From Sediminicola luteus (GTDB taxonomy: Bacteria; Bacteroidota; Bacteroidia; Flavobacteriales; Flavobacteriaceae): a stretch of DNA of 64,000 nt. The DNA is taken from positions 124,001 to 188,000 of the forward strand of contig NZ_NBWU01000004.1 of NCBI RefSeq assembly GCF_002514735.1. The letters run 5' to 3'. The notes under the pieces were generated by a model, which was not told the origin of the DNA, made no database searches, and worked only from the letters and a program-made list of their open reading frames with translations. This document shows, piece after piece, positions 35,113-42,283 of this stretch; positions within the stretch are counted from its first letter, which is position 1, and each line of letters begins with the position of its first letter. Made by a program: the position numbers and the translations under genes.

Positions 35113-36459
35113 ATGGCTTCTTTTGAAGATTTCGGACTGGTAAAACAATTGGGCTATGCCTTGGACGATTTGGGTTTTAGCCAACCTACCCCCATCCAAG
35201 AACAGGCTTTTTCGCCCATACGATCCGGACAAGATGTGGTGGGCATCGCCCAAACCGGTACCGGTAAGACCTTGGCCTATATGTTGCCTTTGCTACAGGA
35301 TCTTAAATTCTCAAAACAACTGAATCCCCGAATATTGATCTTGGTACCCACGCGGGAACTAGTGCTTCAGGTGGTTAAGCAGATCGAGAGTTATACCGCC
35401 TATCAGAACGTACGGATCCAAGGCGTTTATGGGGGCACCAATATCAATACCCAAAAGGCCAGCTTGGCCCAGGGTTGTGATATTGTGGTGGGTACCCCGG
35501 GCCGATTGTATGATTTGGCCCTCAGCCGGGCCTTGGCCTTGAAATCGATTAAAAAGGTAGTCATAGACGAGGTCGATGTGATGTTGGATTTGGGTTTCCG
35601 TTTTCAATTGGTAAACATTTTTGAGTTACTGCCCGAAAGACGGCAGCATATTATGTTCTCGGCCACCATGACGGAAGATGTCGATCAATTGATCCAAGAT
35701 TATTTTATTCAACCCAAACAAGTGGCCATTGCCTTAAGCGGAACACCTTTAGATAATATAGCCCAAAGCTGTTATAAAGCCCCAAACTTTTTGTCTAAGG
35801 CCAGTTTATTGGCGCACCTATTAAGTGACCGGGAAGCTTTTTCCAAAGTACTGGTATTTGTGCCCAACAAACGTCATGCCGACCGTTTACACGGCCTATT
35901 GGAGGAATCTTTTGGTAGTACGGTAGATGTGATCCACTCCAACAAGACCCAAAATTATAGGATCAATGCCATTGAAGGTTTCGAAGAAGGCCAAACCCGT
36001 ATTTTAGTCAGTACCGATGTAATGGCCCGTGGTTTGGACCTGGACAGTATTTCGCATGTAATTAATTTTGATGTCCCCAAGTACCCCGAAAACTATATGC
36101 ACCGTATCGGTAGAACAGGTAGGGCCGAACACCGCGGACAGTCTATATTGTTTTATACCAAAAAAGAGGAAGACGGCAAAAATGCCATCGAAGATCTTAT
36201 GGACATGCAAATCGAGGAACTGACCTGGCCCGAAGAAGCCGAAATAACCAACGAATTACTGCCCGAGGAACGCGATACCCCAAGAGAACACCATAACCCC
36301 TTAAAACGCGATGAGCAGGGGGGAAGTGCCTTTCACGAGAAAAAGGAAAAGAACCAAAAAACCAATCAGGGGGGCAAATACCGACGGGAAATAGCCAAGA
36401 AGTATAAAAAGCCAAAAACCCGCGGCGATAAAAACTACAACAAACGGAAACGACGTTAA
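35113..36459 (+). CDS. DEAD-box family RNA helicase with a DEVD motif II and a basic tail
   Basis: 448 residues. The Q-motif (PTPIQ), motif I AQTGTGKT (46-53), PTREL, SAT and HRIGRTGRAEHRG are intact. Motif II reads DEVD (152-155) rather than DEAD, with Val replacing Ala and both acidic ATPase residues kept, so activity is expected. The C-terminus from about 375 is a charged extension rich in Lys, Arg, Glu and Gly (GGKYRREIAKKYKKPK, NYNKRKRR) typical of RNA tethering. Distinct from the tail-less helicase at 8232. Roles in ribosome assembly or mRNA turnover are inferred from the family. Confidence 0.92.
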   Translation: MASFEDFGLVKQLGYALDDLGFSQPTPIQEQAFSPIRSGQDVVGIAQTGTGKTLAYMLPLLQDLKFSKQLNPRILILVPTRELVLQVVKQIESYTAYQNVRIQGVYGGTNINTQKASLAQGCDIVVGTPGRLYDLALSRALALKSIKKVVIDEVDVMLDLGFRFQLVNIFELLPERRQHIMFSATMTEDVDQLIQDYFIQPKQVAIALSGTPLDNIAQSCYKAPNFLSKASLLAHLLSDREAFSKVLVFVPNKRHADRLHGLLEESFGSTVDVIHSNKTQNYRINAIEGFEEGQTRILVSTDVMARGLDLDSISHVINFDVPKYPENYMHRIGRTGRAEHRGQSILFYTKKEEDGKNAIEDLMDMQIEELTWPEEAEITNELLPEERDTPREHHNPLKRDEQGGSAFHEKKEKNQKTNQGGKYRREIAKKYKKPKTRGDKNYNKRKRR

Positions 36460-36473
36460 AATTCCCTAAAAAC

Positions 36474-36510
36474 TTTGTTGCCTTATCCTTTAATCGTAAT
36501 ATTGCAATAT
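36474..36510 (+). promoter_or_regulatory. Promoter and operator of the ArsR operon
   Basis: TTTG at 36474-36477 and TAATATTG at 36497-36504 fit the -33/-7 pattern with 19-base spacing. The palindrome ATATTGCAATAT (36499-36510) overlaps the -7 box. TTAATCGTAATAT at 36490-36502 is repeated before the next gene. ArsR repressors bind dyads in this position, so this is the likely autoregulatory site. Confidence 0.6.
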
Positions 36511-36521
36511 ATAATTGAACA

Positions 36522-36851
36522 ATGGGACTTACCAAAACGGAAATATTTACGGAAGAGCAGAACCAAATCGCCCAATGGGCCAAGGTTTTGGGGCATCCGG
36601 CCCGTATTGCCATATTGCAACATCTGTTTAAAACCGATGCCTGTATCTGTGGCGATTTGGTAGATGTTATCGGTTTGGCCCAACCTACCATATCCCAACA
36701 CTTAAAAGAATTGAAGAAAGTAGGTATTATACAAGGTACCATTGAAGGCACCAGTGTTTGTTACTGCATCAACCAAAAGGGTTGGCATCAAATGCAAACG
36801 GCCCTTAGTGGTTTTATGGACTTAACCCAAGGTCCAAAGGATTGCTGTTAA
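36522..36851 (+). CDS. ArsR-family metalloregulator
   Basis: 109 residues. A winged HTH with the ArsR signature: KVLGHPARIAILQHL, DACICGDLVDVIG (Cys-x-Cys in the alpha-3-type metal site, like ELCVCDL), and PTISQHLKELKKVGIIQG in the recognition helix. The C-terminus ends in a vicinal Cys pair (PKDCC). These thiols suggest As(III) or a similar soft metal as inducer. Typical arsenic operon members follow (DUF6428, arsenate-reductase-like phosphatase), but no ACR3 or ArsB efflux gene is present before the operon ends. Confidence 0.9.
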   Translation: MGLTKTEIFTEEQNQIAQWAKVLGHPARIAILQHLFKTDACICGDLVDVIGLAQPTISQHLKELKKVGIIQGTIEGTSVCYCINQKGWHQMQTALSGFMDLTQGPKDCC

Positions 36852-36866
36852 AAAAATTTAGAACAA

Positions 36867-36879
36867 TTAATCGTAATAT
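36867..36879 (+). promoter_or_regulatory. Second copy of the ArsR-operon motif
   Basis: TTAATCGTAATAT is identical to 36490-36502 and lies 5 bases before the ATG of the DUF6428 gene. An operator here could add control over the second gene or bind the regulator as a second site. Confidence 0.5.
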
Positions 36880-36883
36880 AACA

Positions 36884-37354
36884 ATGAAAGTTTCAGAGAT
36901 AAAAAAACAACTAGGCCAATTGGAGCAGATCGCTTTCCAATTGCCCAATGGCGATTTGGTTCCCAGACATTTCCACGTGACCGAAGTCGGGGAGGTACAG
37001 AAAAAATTCATTGATTGTGGGGGCACCGTTCGCGAAGAGAAACGCGTGAATTTCCAATTGTGGGAAGCCAACGACTATGACCACAGACTACACCCAGAAA
37101 AACTGGTCAAGATCATTGAACTGTCTGAACAAGTCTTGGGCTTGGGCGACCATGAAATCGAAGTGGAATACCAAGGCGAGACCATAGGTAAATACGACCT
37201 CGATTTCAATGGAACCCATTTTTTATTGATGGCCAAGGCCACCGATTGTTTGGCACAGGATAAATGTGGTATTCCGGAAGACAAGCTCAAAGTACGCCTG
37301 GCAGACCTACAAGAACAAACCGATTGTTGTACCCCAGGCTCCGGCTGTTGCTAA
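36884..37354 (+). CDS. DUF6428-type protein with C-terminal cysteine pairs
   Basis: 156 residues from the ATG at 36884 (the open frame starts upstream at 36842, overlapping the ArsR gene, but would add 14 residues with no support). The N-terminus MKVSEIKKQLGQLEQIAFQL and the central HVTEVGEVQKKFIDCGGTVR are characteristic of the protein usually encoded between arsR and the arsenate reductase-like gene in Bacteroidota. The tail DCCTPGSGCC holds four cysteines in two vicinal pairs, a plausible As(III)-binding site. Its function is unknown. A role as arsenic chaperone or sensor is inference. Confidence 0.8.
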   Translation: MKVSEIKKQLGQLEQIAFQLPNGDLVPRHFHVTEVGEVQKKFIDCGGTVREEKRVNFQLWEANDYDHRLHPEKLVKIIELSEQVLGLGDHEIEVEYQGETIGKYDLDFNGTHFLLMAKATDCLAQDKCGIPEDKLKVRLADLQEQTDCCTPGSGCC

Positions 37355-37365
37355 ATCCAAACCCT

Positions 37366-37968
37366 ATGTACCCGACCATTACCCAGCATCTAAACCAATT
37401 AGCAGCCGTACCCGAAGACCGTAAAGCCGTGTTGCAACCCTTAATAGAACAACTACAATCCAAAAAGGACAAGGGCGAGGCCATTCGTTTGAATTTTATC
37501 TGTACGCACAATTCCAGGCGTAGCCATCTATCACAGATATGGGCCCAAGTTGCCGCCCATAAATACGGTCTTGATAAGGTAGTTACCTATTCCGGGGGTA
37601 CCGAAGCCACGGCCATGTTTCCCAAAGTAGCCGAAACCTTGATCGATCAAGGCTTTACCATAGATACCCTATCCCAAGGCGATAATCCGGTGTATATGGT
37701 ACGCTTCGATGAAAACGAAGCCCCCATTATCGGTTTTTCGAAACGGTTCGATTATACCTTTAATCCGCAAAGTGGTTTTACGGCCATTATGACCTGTTCC
37801 CAGGCCGATGAAGGCTGTCCGTTTATAGCCGGTGCCGAAAAACGGGTCCCGATTACCTATGAAGACCCAAAGGTCTCGGATGGTACCCCGGAACAAGCGG
37901 TGGTATATGCCGAGCGCAGTTTACAGATAGCTAGCGAAATGGATTATGTGTTTTCGCAAGTGGTCTAA
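37366..37968 (+). CDS. Low-molecular-weight phosphatase / arsenate reductase-like protein
   Basis: 200 residues from the ATG at 37366 (an in-frame ATG at 37264 would overlap the DUF6428 gene). The phosphate-binding loop of the LMW tyrosine phosphatase fold is Cys-x5-Arg in ICTHNSRRSHLSQ, and a later MTCSQADEGCPFI segment supplies two further cysteines. ArsC enzymes of the thioredoxin-coupled class use such cysteines to reduce arsenate to arsenite. The ArsR context supports that role, while phosphatase activity is the alternative. The third gene of the operon, with an 11-base gap before it. Confidence 0.85.
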   Translation: MYPTITQHLNQLAAVPEDRKAVLQPLIEQLQSKKDKGEAIRLNFICTHNSRRSHLSQIWAQVAAHKYGLDKVVTYSGGTEATAMFPKVAETLIDQGFTIDTLSQGDNPVYMVRFDENEAPIIGFSKRFDYTFNPQSGFTAIMTCSQADEGCPFIAGAEKRVPITYEDPKVSDGTPEQAVVYAERSLQIASEMDYVFSQVV

Positions 37969-38034
37969 TTAAAGATTTATTTTGGTATGGTTCACCACCA
38001 GGCGACCATAGCCTGCTAATGAAAGCAATGTTTT

Positions 38035-38087
38035 GAGCGCGGTCTGTATCCAATTAGGAATTTTGGTACATCGTTTAGACCGCGCTC
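38035..38087. repeat. Long inverted repeat between convergent genes
   Basis: GAGCGCGGTCT at 38035-38045 is the exact reverse complement of AGACCGCGCTC at 38077-38087. Inside, GTA-t-CCAA and TTGGTAC extend the stem with one bulge, leaving a loop of about ten bases. It lies between the convergent phosphatase and sulfatase genes without a T-run. It may be a bidirectional terminator or a palindromic repeat element. Confidence 0.6.
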
Positions 38088-38101
38088 TTTATGATTTCGA
38101 A

Positions 38102-39421
38102 TTACAACGAAGATTCAAAATCGCTAATCAGCTTTTGCAATTTGGCCACGATCTTAGGGTTTTCTGCAGCCACATTATTGGACTCCGCGATATCGGCCTC
38201 CAAATTGTAAAGGGCTAGGGTAAAGGCACCTTGTTTTTTAACATCCCAACCCCGGGTCTTGGCGCGGTGTAGTTTCCATTTGCCCAAGCGAACGGCTTCC
38301 AACTCTCCGGCCCGGCCGTAGAAGAAATAGGGCCGTTCGGGTAGTTTTTTCAGTTTCCCCTTTTTAATTTTTCGGCTCAGGTCTAGGCCATCTATTTTCA
38401 AATCTTTGGGCATATCACTTTCTGATATTGAGGCTAGGGTAGGAAAAAAATCCATGGCATTCACATAGCCCCCATGTATCTGTCCACCTTTGATTCCGGC
38501 CGGCCAGCTCAATATAGCGGGTACCCTATGACCGCCATCCCAGGTTTCAGCTTTTTTTCCGCGTAGGGGTTCGGCCGAACCTAAACGAGGCCCATTGTCC
38601 GAGGTAAAAAGAATGAGGGTGTTCTCATACAATCCTTCTTCCTTGAGTGCTTTTACGATTTCGCCCATACTCCAATCGAGCTCCATAATGACATCGGCAT
38701 ATTTTCCCTGGCCACTTTTACCCTCAAAAGCAGGCGAAACGTGTATTGGGGTATGCGGCATATTATGGGCCACATACATAAAAAAGGGTTTATCCGATTT
38801 GGATTTTATCTGTTTTACCGCGGCTTCGGTATAGCGTTTGGTCAGGTAACGTTGATCGGGACCGTTTTCAATGACCTCTTGGTTACTATAAAAGGGGAGG
38901 GGTGGTGACTGAAAATCGTTGTGGGCGTAATAATGACTATCCATATCGTTGGAATAGGGTACCCCGTAAAACTGCTGAAAGCCTTGGTTCCATGGCATAA
39001 ACTCGGCCTTATGCCCTAAGTGCCATTTTCCCACCAAGCTGGTACTATACCCATTATCGCCCAAAAGTTCGGCCAAGGTGTATTCGCTTGTAGGCATGCC
39101 CCCTTCGGAAAATGGGAACAATACCGCCTCGTGCAATCCATAACGAACCGGATAGCGTCCGGTTAACAATGCGGCCCTAGAAGGGGTACACACATTGGCG
39201 GAGACATAAAAATCGGTAAAACGGATGCCTTCTTTTGCCAGTTTATCCAAATGCGGTGTCGTTACATTTCCGCCATAGCAACCCACATCGGCATAACCTT
39301 GATCATCGGTAAAGAAAATGATGATGTTCGGTCGGTCGGAATTTTTCTGTGCCCTAAGTCCAGTAACGGAAAACTGGAACAATAGGAGGAACAAAATCCA
39401 TGTTTTGGGAAAAAAGGCCAT
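38102..39421 (-). CDS. Secreted S1-family sulfatase (formylglycine-type)
   Basis: 439 residues with a signal peptide (about 1-25, ending LRAQ). The FGly-generating motif is CTPSR (Cys78 in NVCTPSRAALLTGRYP). The early metal ligands lie in IIIFFTDDQGYADVGC, and LFTSDNGPRLG holds the later Asp-Asn pair. It removes sulfate from sulfated glycans or similar esters in the periplasm or outside the cell. The gene is monocistronic, with no glycan-degrading neighbours, so the polymer cannot be named. A sulfatase-maturing enzyme must be elsewhere. Confidence 0.93.
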   Translation of the reverse strand: MAFFPKTWILFLLLFQFSVTGLRAQKNSDRPNIIIFFTDDQGYADVGCYGGNVTTPHLDKLAKEGIRFTDFYVSANVCTPSRAALLTGRYPVRYGLHEAVLFPFSEGGMPTSEYTLAELLGDNGYSTSLVGKWHLGHKAEFMPWNQGFQQFYGVPYSNDMDSHYYAHNDFQSPPLPFYSNQEVIENGPDQRYLTKRYTEAAVKQIKSKSDKPFFMYVAHNMPHTPIHVSPAFEGKSGQGKYADVIMELDWSMGEIVKALKEEGLYENTLILFTSDNGPRLGSAEPLRGKKAETWDGGHRVPAILSWPAGIKGGQIHGGYVNAMDFFPTLASISESDMPKDLKIDGLDLSRKIKKGKLKKLPERPYFFYGRAGELEAVRLGKWKLHRAKTRGWDVKKQGAFTLALYNLEADIAESNNVAAENPKIVAKLQKLISDFESSL

Positions 39422-39486
39422 ACGCTAATTTTTGGTGAATGTAGTCCTTATCTTCAAATTTGACTCCACAAATCGCCCAATGCATA

Positions 39487-39494
39487 CAAAAGTA
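39487..39494 (-). promoter_or_regulatory. -7 promoter element of the sulfatase gene
   Basis: The minus strand reads TACTTTTG here, matching TAnnTTTG, about 66 bases before the sulfatase start. No clear -33 element is seen. Confidence 0.35.
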
Positions 39495-39567
39495 ACATGA
39501 ACAATAATTATCGTGGGTTTTCGTGCCAAATAGCATCACTACGACATCTTTCCCATTAAAACCTAAT

Positions 39568-39602
39568 AAAAAAATGGCCCTGAAACCGAAGTCCCAGGGC
39601 CA
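39568..39602 (-). terminator. Rho-independent terminator of the outer membrane barrel gene
   Basis: On the minus strand TGGCCCTG and CAGGGCCA (39575-39582 and 39595-39602) form a perfect 8-bp stem followed by seven T (A-run at 39568-39574). It ends transcription of the gene at 39631-40224. Confidence 0.85.
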
Positions 39603-39630
39603 CTGCAATCAACATAAACCAAATCAAAGA

Positions 39631-40224
39631 TCAACCCTTGTTGAACTTATATATCAAACCAACTTTAACATCTTGTAAACCGGCACCGAATTCTGTTTTC
39701 TTAGTAACGGGCGCACCGCTATAATCAGGCTTGGAACGTTCGAAAGACAAAACACCCAAAGAAGCCTCCAAGGCAAAATTCTTCGACATCCAAAAGGTCA
39801 TACCCCCAGAAAGTGCCGTAGCAAAACCTTTGGCATTAATTTCATTACCTCCTTGTTTCTCCTTTTTACGTACATAATCCAATTCACCTTGGACAAATAG
39901 GGTAAATCGTTTTTTAGGGGTAAAATAATACCGCCCAAAAACGCCGGCAGAGAAATTGTTTAATTTAATATCGGCCTCGTCGGCCACTTCTTTTTTCAAA
40001 TTTCCCACCTTAAAACCGGCACCTAGTGCCACATGGTCACTGATCATAAGTCCTAACGAGGGCGAGAATTCGAATTGATCGGTTTTAAGATCACCCACCT
40101 TATCGGCTCCAAAGGCAAAGTTACCGGAAACGGCTACGTCCCCTTTTTGAAGTCCGAAATCTTGCGCATATCCAAGGCTACTTATAAAGGCAAGTACTAG
40201 CGTAAATACAATTGTTTTTTTCAT
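39631..40224 (-). CDS. Small outer membrane beta-barrel protein
   Basis: 197 residues with a signal peptide (MKKTIVFTLVLAFISSLGYAQ) and alternating polar/aromatic strands typical of an eight-stranded OmpX/OmpW-like porin. The N-terminus of the mature protein (DFGLQKGDVAVSGNFAFGAD) and the C-terminal strand (DVKVGLIYKFNKG) fit the family. Function is not assignable. Upstream, three TTGA-N6-TCAA sites are shared with the divergent radical SAM gene, so expression may respond to oxygen, nitric oxide or a nucleotide signal (inference). Confidence 0.83.
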   Translation of the reverse strand: MKKTIVFTLVLAFISSLGYAQDFGLQKGDVAVSGNFAFGADKVGDLKTDQFEFSPSLGLMISDHVALGAGFKVGNLKKEVADEADIKLNNFSAGVFGRYYFTPKKRFTLFVQGELDYVRKKEKQGGNEINAKGFATALSGGMTFWMSKNFALEASLGVLSFERSKPDYSGAPVTKKTEFGAGLQDVKVGLIYKFNKG

Positions 40225-40301
40225 GACTTAAGAATTATTCCCGCAGCACGGGATGATTAAAAATGATGGTACAAAGTTGTTGCTGAAAACCCTTTTCGGC
40301 T

Positions 40302-40389
40302 TTGACCTAAATCAAATTTGGCTGAAGTGTTATGGTATTTTGACCTAGGTCAAAAAAACGGGTCAGCCTTCGATTTTGACCTAGGACAA
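40302..40389. promoter_or_regulatory. Three FNR/CRP-like sites in a divergent promoter
   Basis: TTGACCTAAATCAA (40302-40315), TTGACCTAGGTCAA (40340-40353, within an 18-bp palindrome 40338-40355) and TTGACCTAGGACAA (40376-40389) each fit TTGA-N6-TCAA, the third with one mismatch. The plus-strand ACTTTG box (TTTG 40416-40419) and the minus-strand mirror (CAAA at 40272-40275) put the inferred start sites near 40424 and 40267. The outer sites then centre about 41.5 bases upstream of each, the class II position of FNR/CRP activators. Confidence 0.7.
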
Positions 40390-40449
40390 AAGAATATTTA
40401 CATAAGTGGATGAACTTTGTACCCACGTTTAACCCCAAAATGTTTTGTT

Positions 40450-41655
40450 ATGAAAGTCTATTTGATAAAAGCCTCTGCAGGCTCTGACTATTCAAAGTAT
40501 AAAGCGGAAACGGGTGGGCCTCCACAGAACATATTCTCTACCGCTGCCGCAACACCGAATTGGGTGGAGTTGGAAATGACCGACGAAACCATAGGACAGA
40601 AAGCCAATCTAAAAAGTGAGGCTGAATTGGTGGCCATTTTCATGTCTACCCCCGATGCTTGGCGAGCCTATGAATTGGCCGAGCATTACCACAACCAAGG
40701 CAAGACCATAGTTTTGGGCGGATTACATACCAAATTCATGCCCGACGAGGCCCAAGAAAATGCCGATGCCCTTTTGATCGGGGAATCGGAAGGGGTTTGG
40801 GAAGAATTATTGGTAGATTATTACAAAGATGAACTCAAACCAAGATATCAGCGTACCGAACCGGTAGACCTGGCCCAACTGAATCCGTATCCAACGCATT
40901 TGATCGAACCCAGGGTGTATAACTACACCTGGTCGGTATTGGTTTCCCGGGGCTGCCCCAATAAATGCCAGTTCTGTTTAGTGCATAAGTTTTTCCCGAA
41001 GTTCCAGACCCGCCCCATTGAAAACATAGTCGAAGAGGTTCGGCATTTAAAGGGACTAGGCGTGGAATGGGTCGAACTACACTCCGATAATCTCACCCAA
41101 GACAAAGCCTATGCTATAGCCTTGTTCAAGGCCCTTAAACCCTTGAATATGAAATTCTATGGCGAAACGACGATTCTTATCGCTAGAGATCCAGAATTGT
41201 TAAATGCGGCCCGAGAAGCAGGGGTACGAAGTTTATTATTCGGTATAGAAACCCCTTCGGAAGAAGCCTTGAAAGCCCAGGGAAAGGCCTTTGTAAAACC
41301 CCATAAAATAAAGGAATACGTACAAATCGTTAAAGACCACGGCATAGAAGTTTGGGGCGACATTTTATTTGGATTCGAAGAGCATACCGAGAAAATATTC
41401 AAGCAAACCTGGGATTTTATCCGCGACATAAAATTGGACCGGACCATTCCGCATTTGGTCATCCCATTCCCAGGTTCCGGAACTTTTGAAAATTTAGAGA
41501 AAGAAGGCAGAATTTTAACCCACGATTGGTCTAAGTACGATGGTTCACATGTGGTGTACCAACCCAAACATATGTCGGCCACAACCTTGGAATATGGAGT
41601 AACCGATTTTTTCAACAAGTTGAACAACCCCATCAGAAGATGGTTAAATATTTAA
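40450..41655 (+). CDS. B12-binding-type radical SAM protein
   Basis: 401 residues from the ATG at 40450. A TTG at 40417 lies upstream of the predicted start site and is unlikely. The N-terminal B12-binding-like domain (about 1-130) ends near IGESEGVWEELL. The radical SAM core follows, with Cys-x3-Cys-x2-Cys in SRGCPNKCQFCLVH and the VWGDILFGFEE segment. The family includes BchE-like oxygen-independent cyclases and methyltransferases, acting on porphyrins, lipids or RNA. Substrate unknown. Placement beside FNR-like sites suits an oxygen-sensitive enzyme. The 62-residue membrane protein gene follows 4 bases later. Confidence 0.88.
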   Translation: MKVYLIKASAGSDYSKYKAETGGPPQNIFSTAAATPNWVELEMTDETIGQKANLKSEAELVAIFMSTPDAWRAYELAEHYHNQGKTIVLGGLHTKFMPDEAQENADALLIGESEGVWEELLVDYYKDELKPRYQRTEPVDLAQLNPYPTHLIEPRVYNYTWSVLVSRGCPNKCQFCLVHKFFPKFQTRPIENIVEEVRHLKGLGVEWVELHSDNLTQDKAYAIALFKALKPLNMKFYGETTILIARDPELLNAAREAGVRSLLFGIETPSEEALKAQGKAFVKPHKIKEYVQIVKDHGIEVWGDILFGFEEHTEKIFKQTWDFIRDIKLDRTIPHLVIPFPGSGTFENLEKEGRILTHDWSKYDGSHVVYQPKHMSATTLEYGVTDFFNKLNNPIRRWLNI

Positions 41656-41659
41656 TAGC

Positions 41660-41848
41660 ATGGATTTGAATTTTATTATAGGTGGTGGACTCCTATTGTG
41701 GGTATTGTACGATTTTTTTCAAGGTACCACATGGACCTACCGAAAAATCTATCGGGCCTATGAACCGGTTTTGTACTGGATTGTATTCTTGATTTGGCTT
41801 GGCATTGCTTTGGCTACCCTTTGGTCGAGTTCGTTTGTTTGGGATTAA
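41660..41848 (+). CDS. Small membrane protein of the radical SAM operon
   Basis: 62 residues with two hydrophobic helices (about 4-19 and 39-57) and a basic loop (TTWTYRKIYRAYEP). It starts 4 bases after the radical SAM gene stop and so is likely co-expressed. No known family. A membrane role for the radical SAM enzyme product, such as a lipid modification partner, is only a guess. Confidence 0.65.
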   Translation: MDLNFIIGGGLLLWVLYDFFQGTTWTYRKIYRAYEPVLYWIVFLIWLGIALATLWSSSFVWD

Positions 41849-41883
41849 AATAGTTAATTACATATGTTATAATGACTTAGCAT

Positions 41884-41941
41884 TTTATTCCTAAATGAAA
41901 TAGGCAGTATCACTCATAAATACTGGATTATCAGGAATAAA
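41884..41941. other. Structured hairpin in the 41849-42283 gap
   Basis: TTTATTCCT (41884-41892) pairs with AGGAATAAA (41933-41941), and CAGTAT (41905-41910) pairs with ATACTG (41920-41925) inside it. Five bases later the terminator-like stem at 41951 begins. Beyond 41980 a weak AAGGGA/TCCCCTTTTT hairpin lies near 41993-42011. The rest of the 435-base gap holds nothing I can assign. Confidence 0.4.
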
Positions 41942-41945
41942 TCTG

Positions 41946-41980
41946 AAAAAGGTCGCCCAGAATGGGTATTCTAGACGACC
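41946..41980 (-). terminator. Minus-strand terminator-like hairpin
   Basis: On the minus strand a 13-bp stem (two G-U pairs) spans 41980-41951 with a 4-base loop and is followed by five T (A-run 41946-41950). Two mismatches replace the G-U pairs on the plus strand, so it acts on minus-strand transcripts. The nearest such gene ends at 42284, leaving an unusual 300-base 3' tail. Confidence 0.6.
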
Positions 41981-42283
41981 TCAACTTAAACCAAGGGAAT
42001 TATCCCCTTTTTCACCAATTTAAACTGCTGTCATTAGTGAAATACTGGAAAACGCCTAGGTTGAAAAAATGGGTTGTTCATCAATTGCGATACCCACTAT
42101 TAGGGTTTCGCAATCACAGAAGGCTTGCGCAAAAAAAGATTCAGCAATAACAGATTAGTGTTACAACAGTCGGACTCATTTTGAGAATTGGTTTCTGTCA
42201 TTTAAAAAACTCCAGTTAACCCGTTGGTCCATGAGATTATTGGTATGGTATTAAACCAAGTAAAGCGCTTAATTCTAAAGACC

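Noticed and set aside
38033-38218. 61-residue plus-strand frame across the 38035-38087 repeat
   Set aside because: It overlaps the sulfatase 3' end on the other strand and begins within the inverted repeat. It looks like a shadow.
41962-42150. 62-residue reading frame on the plus strand
   Set aside because: Its ATG lies inside the loop-side of the strong hairpin at 41951-41980, it lacks a ribosome binding site, and its translation is unremarkable.
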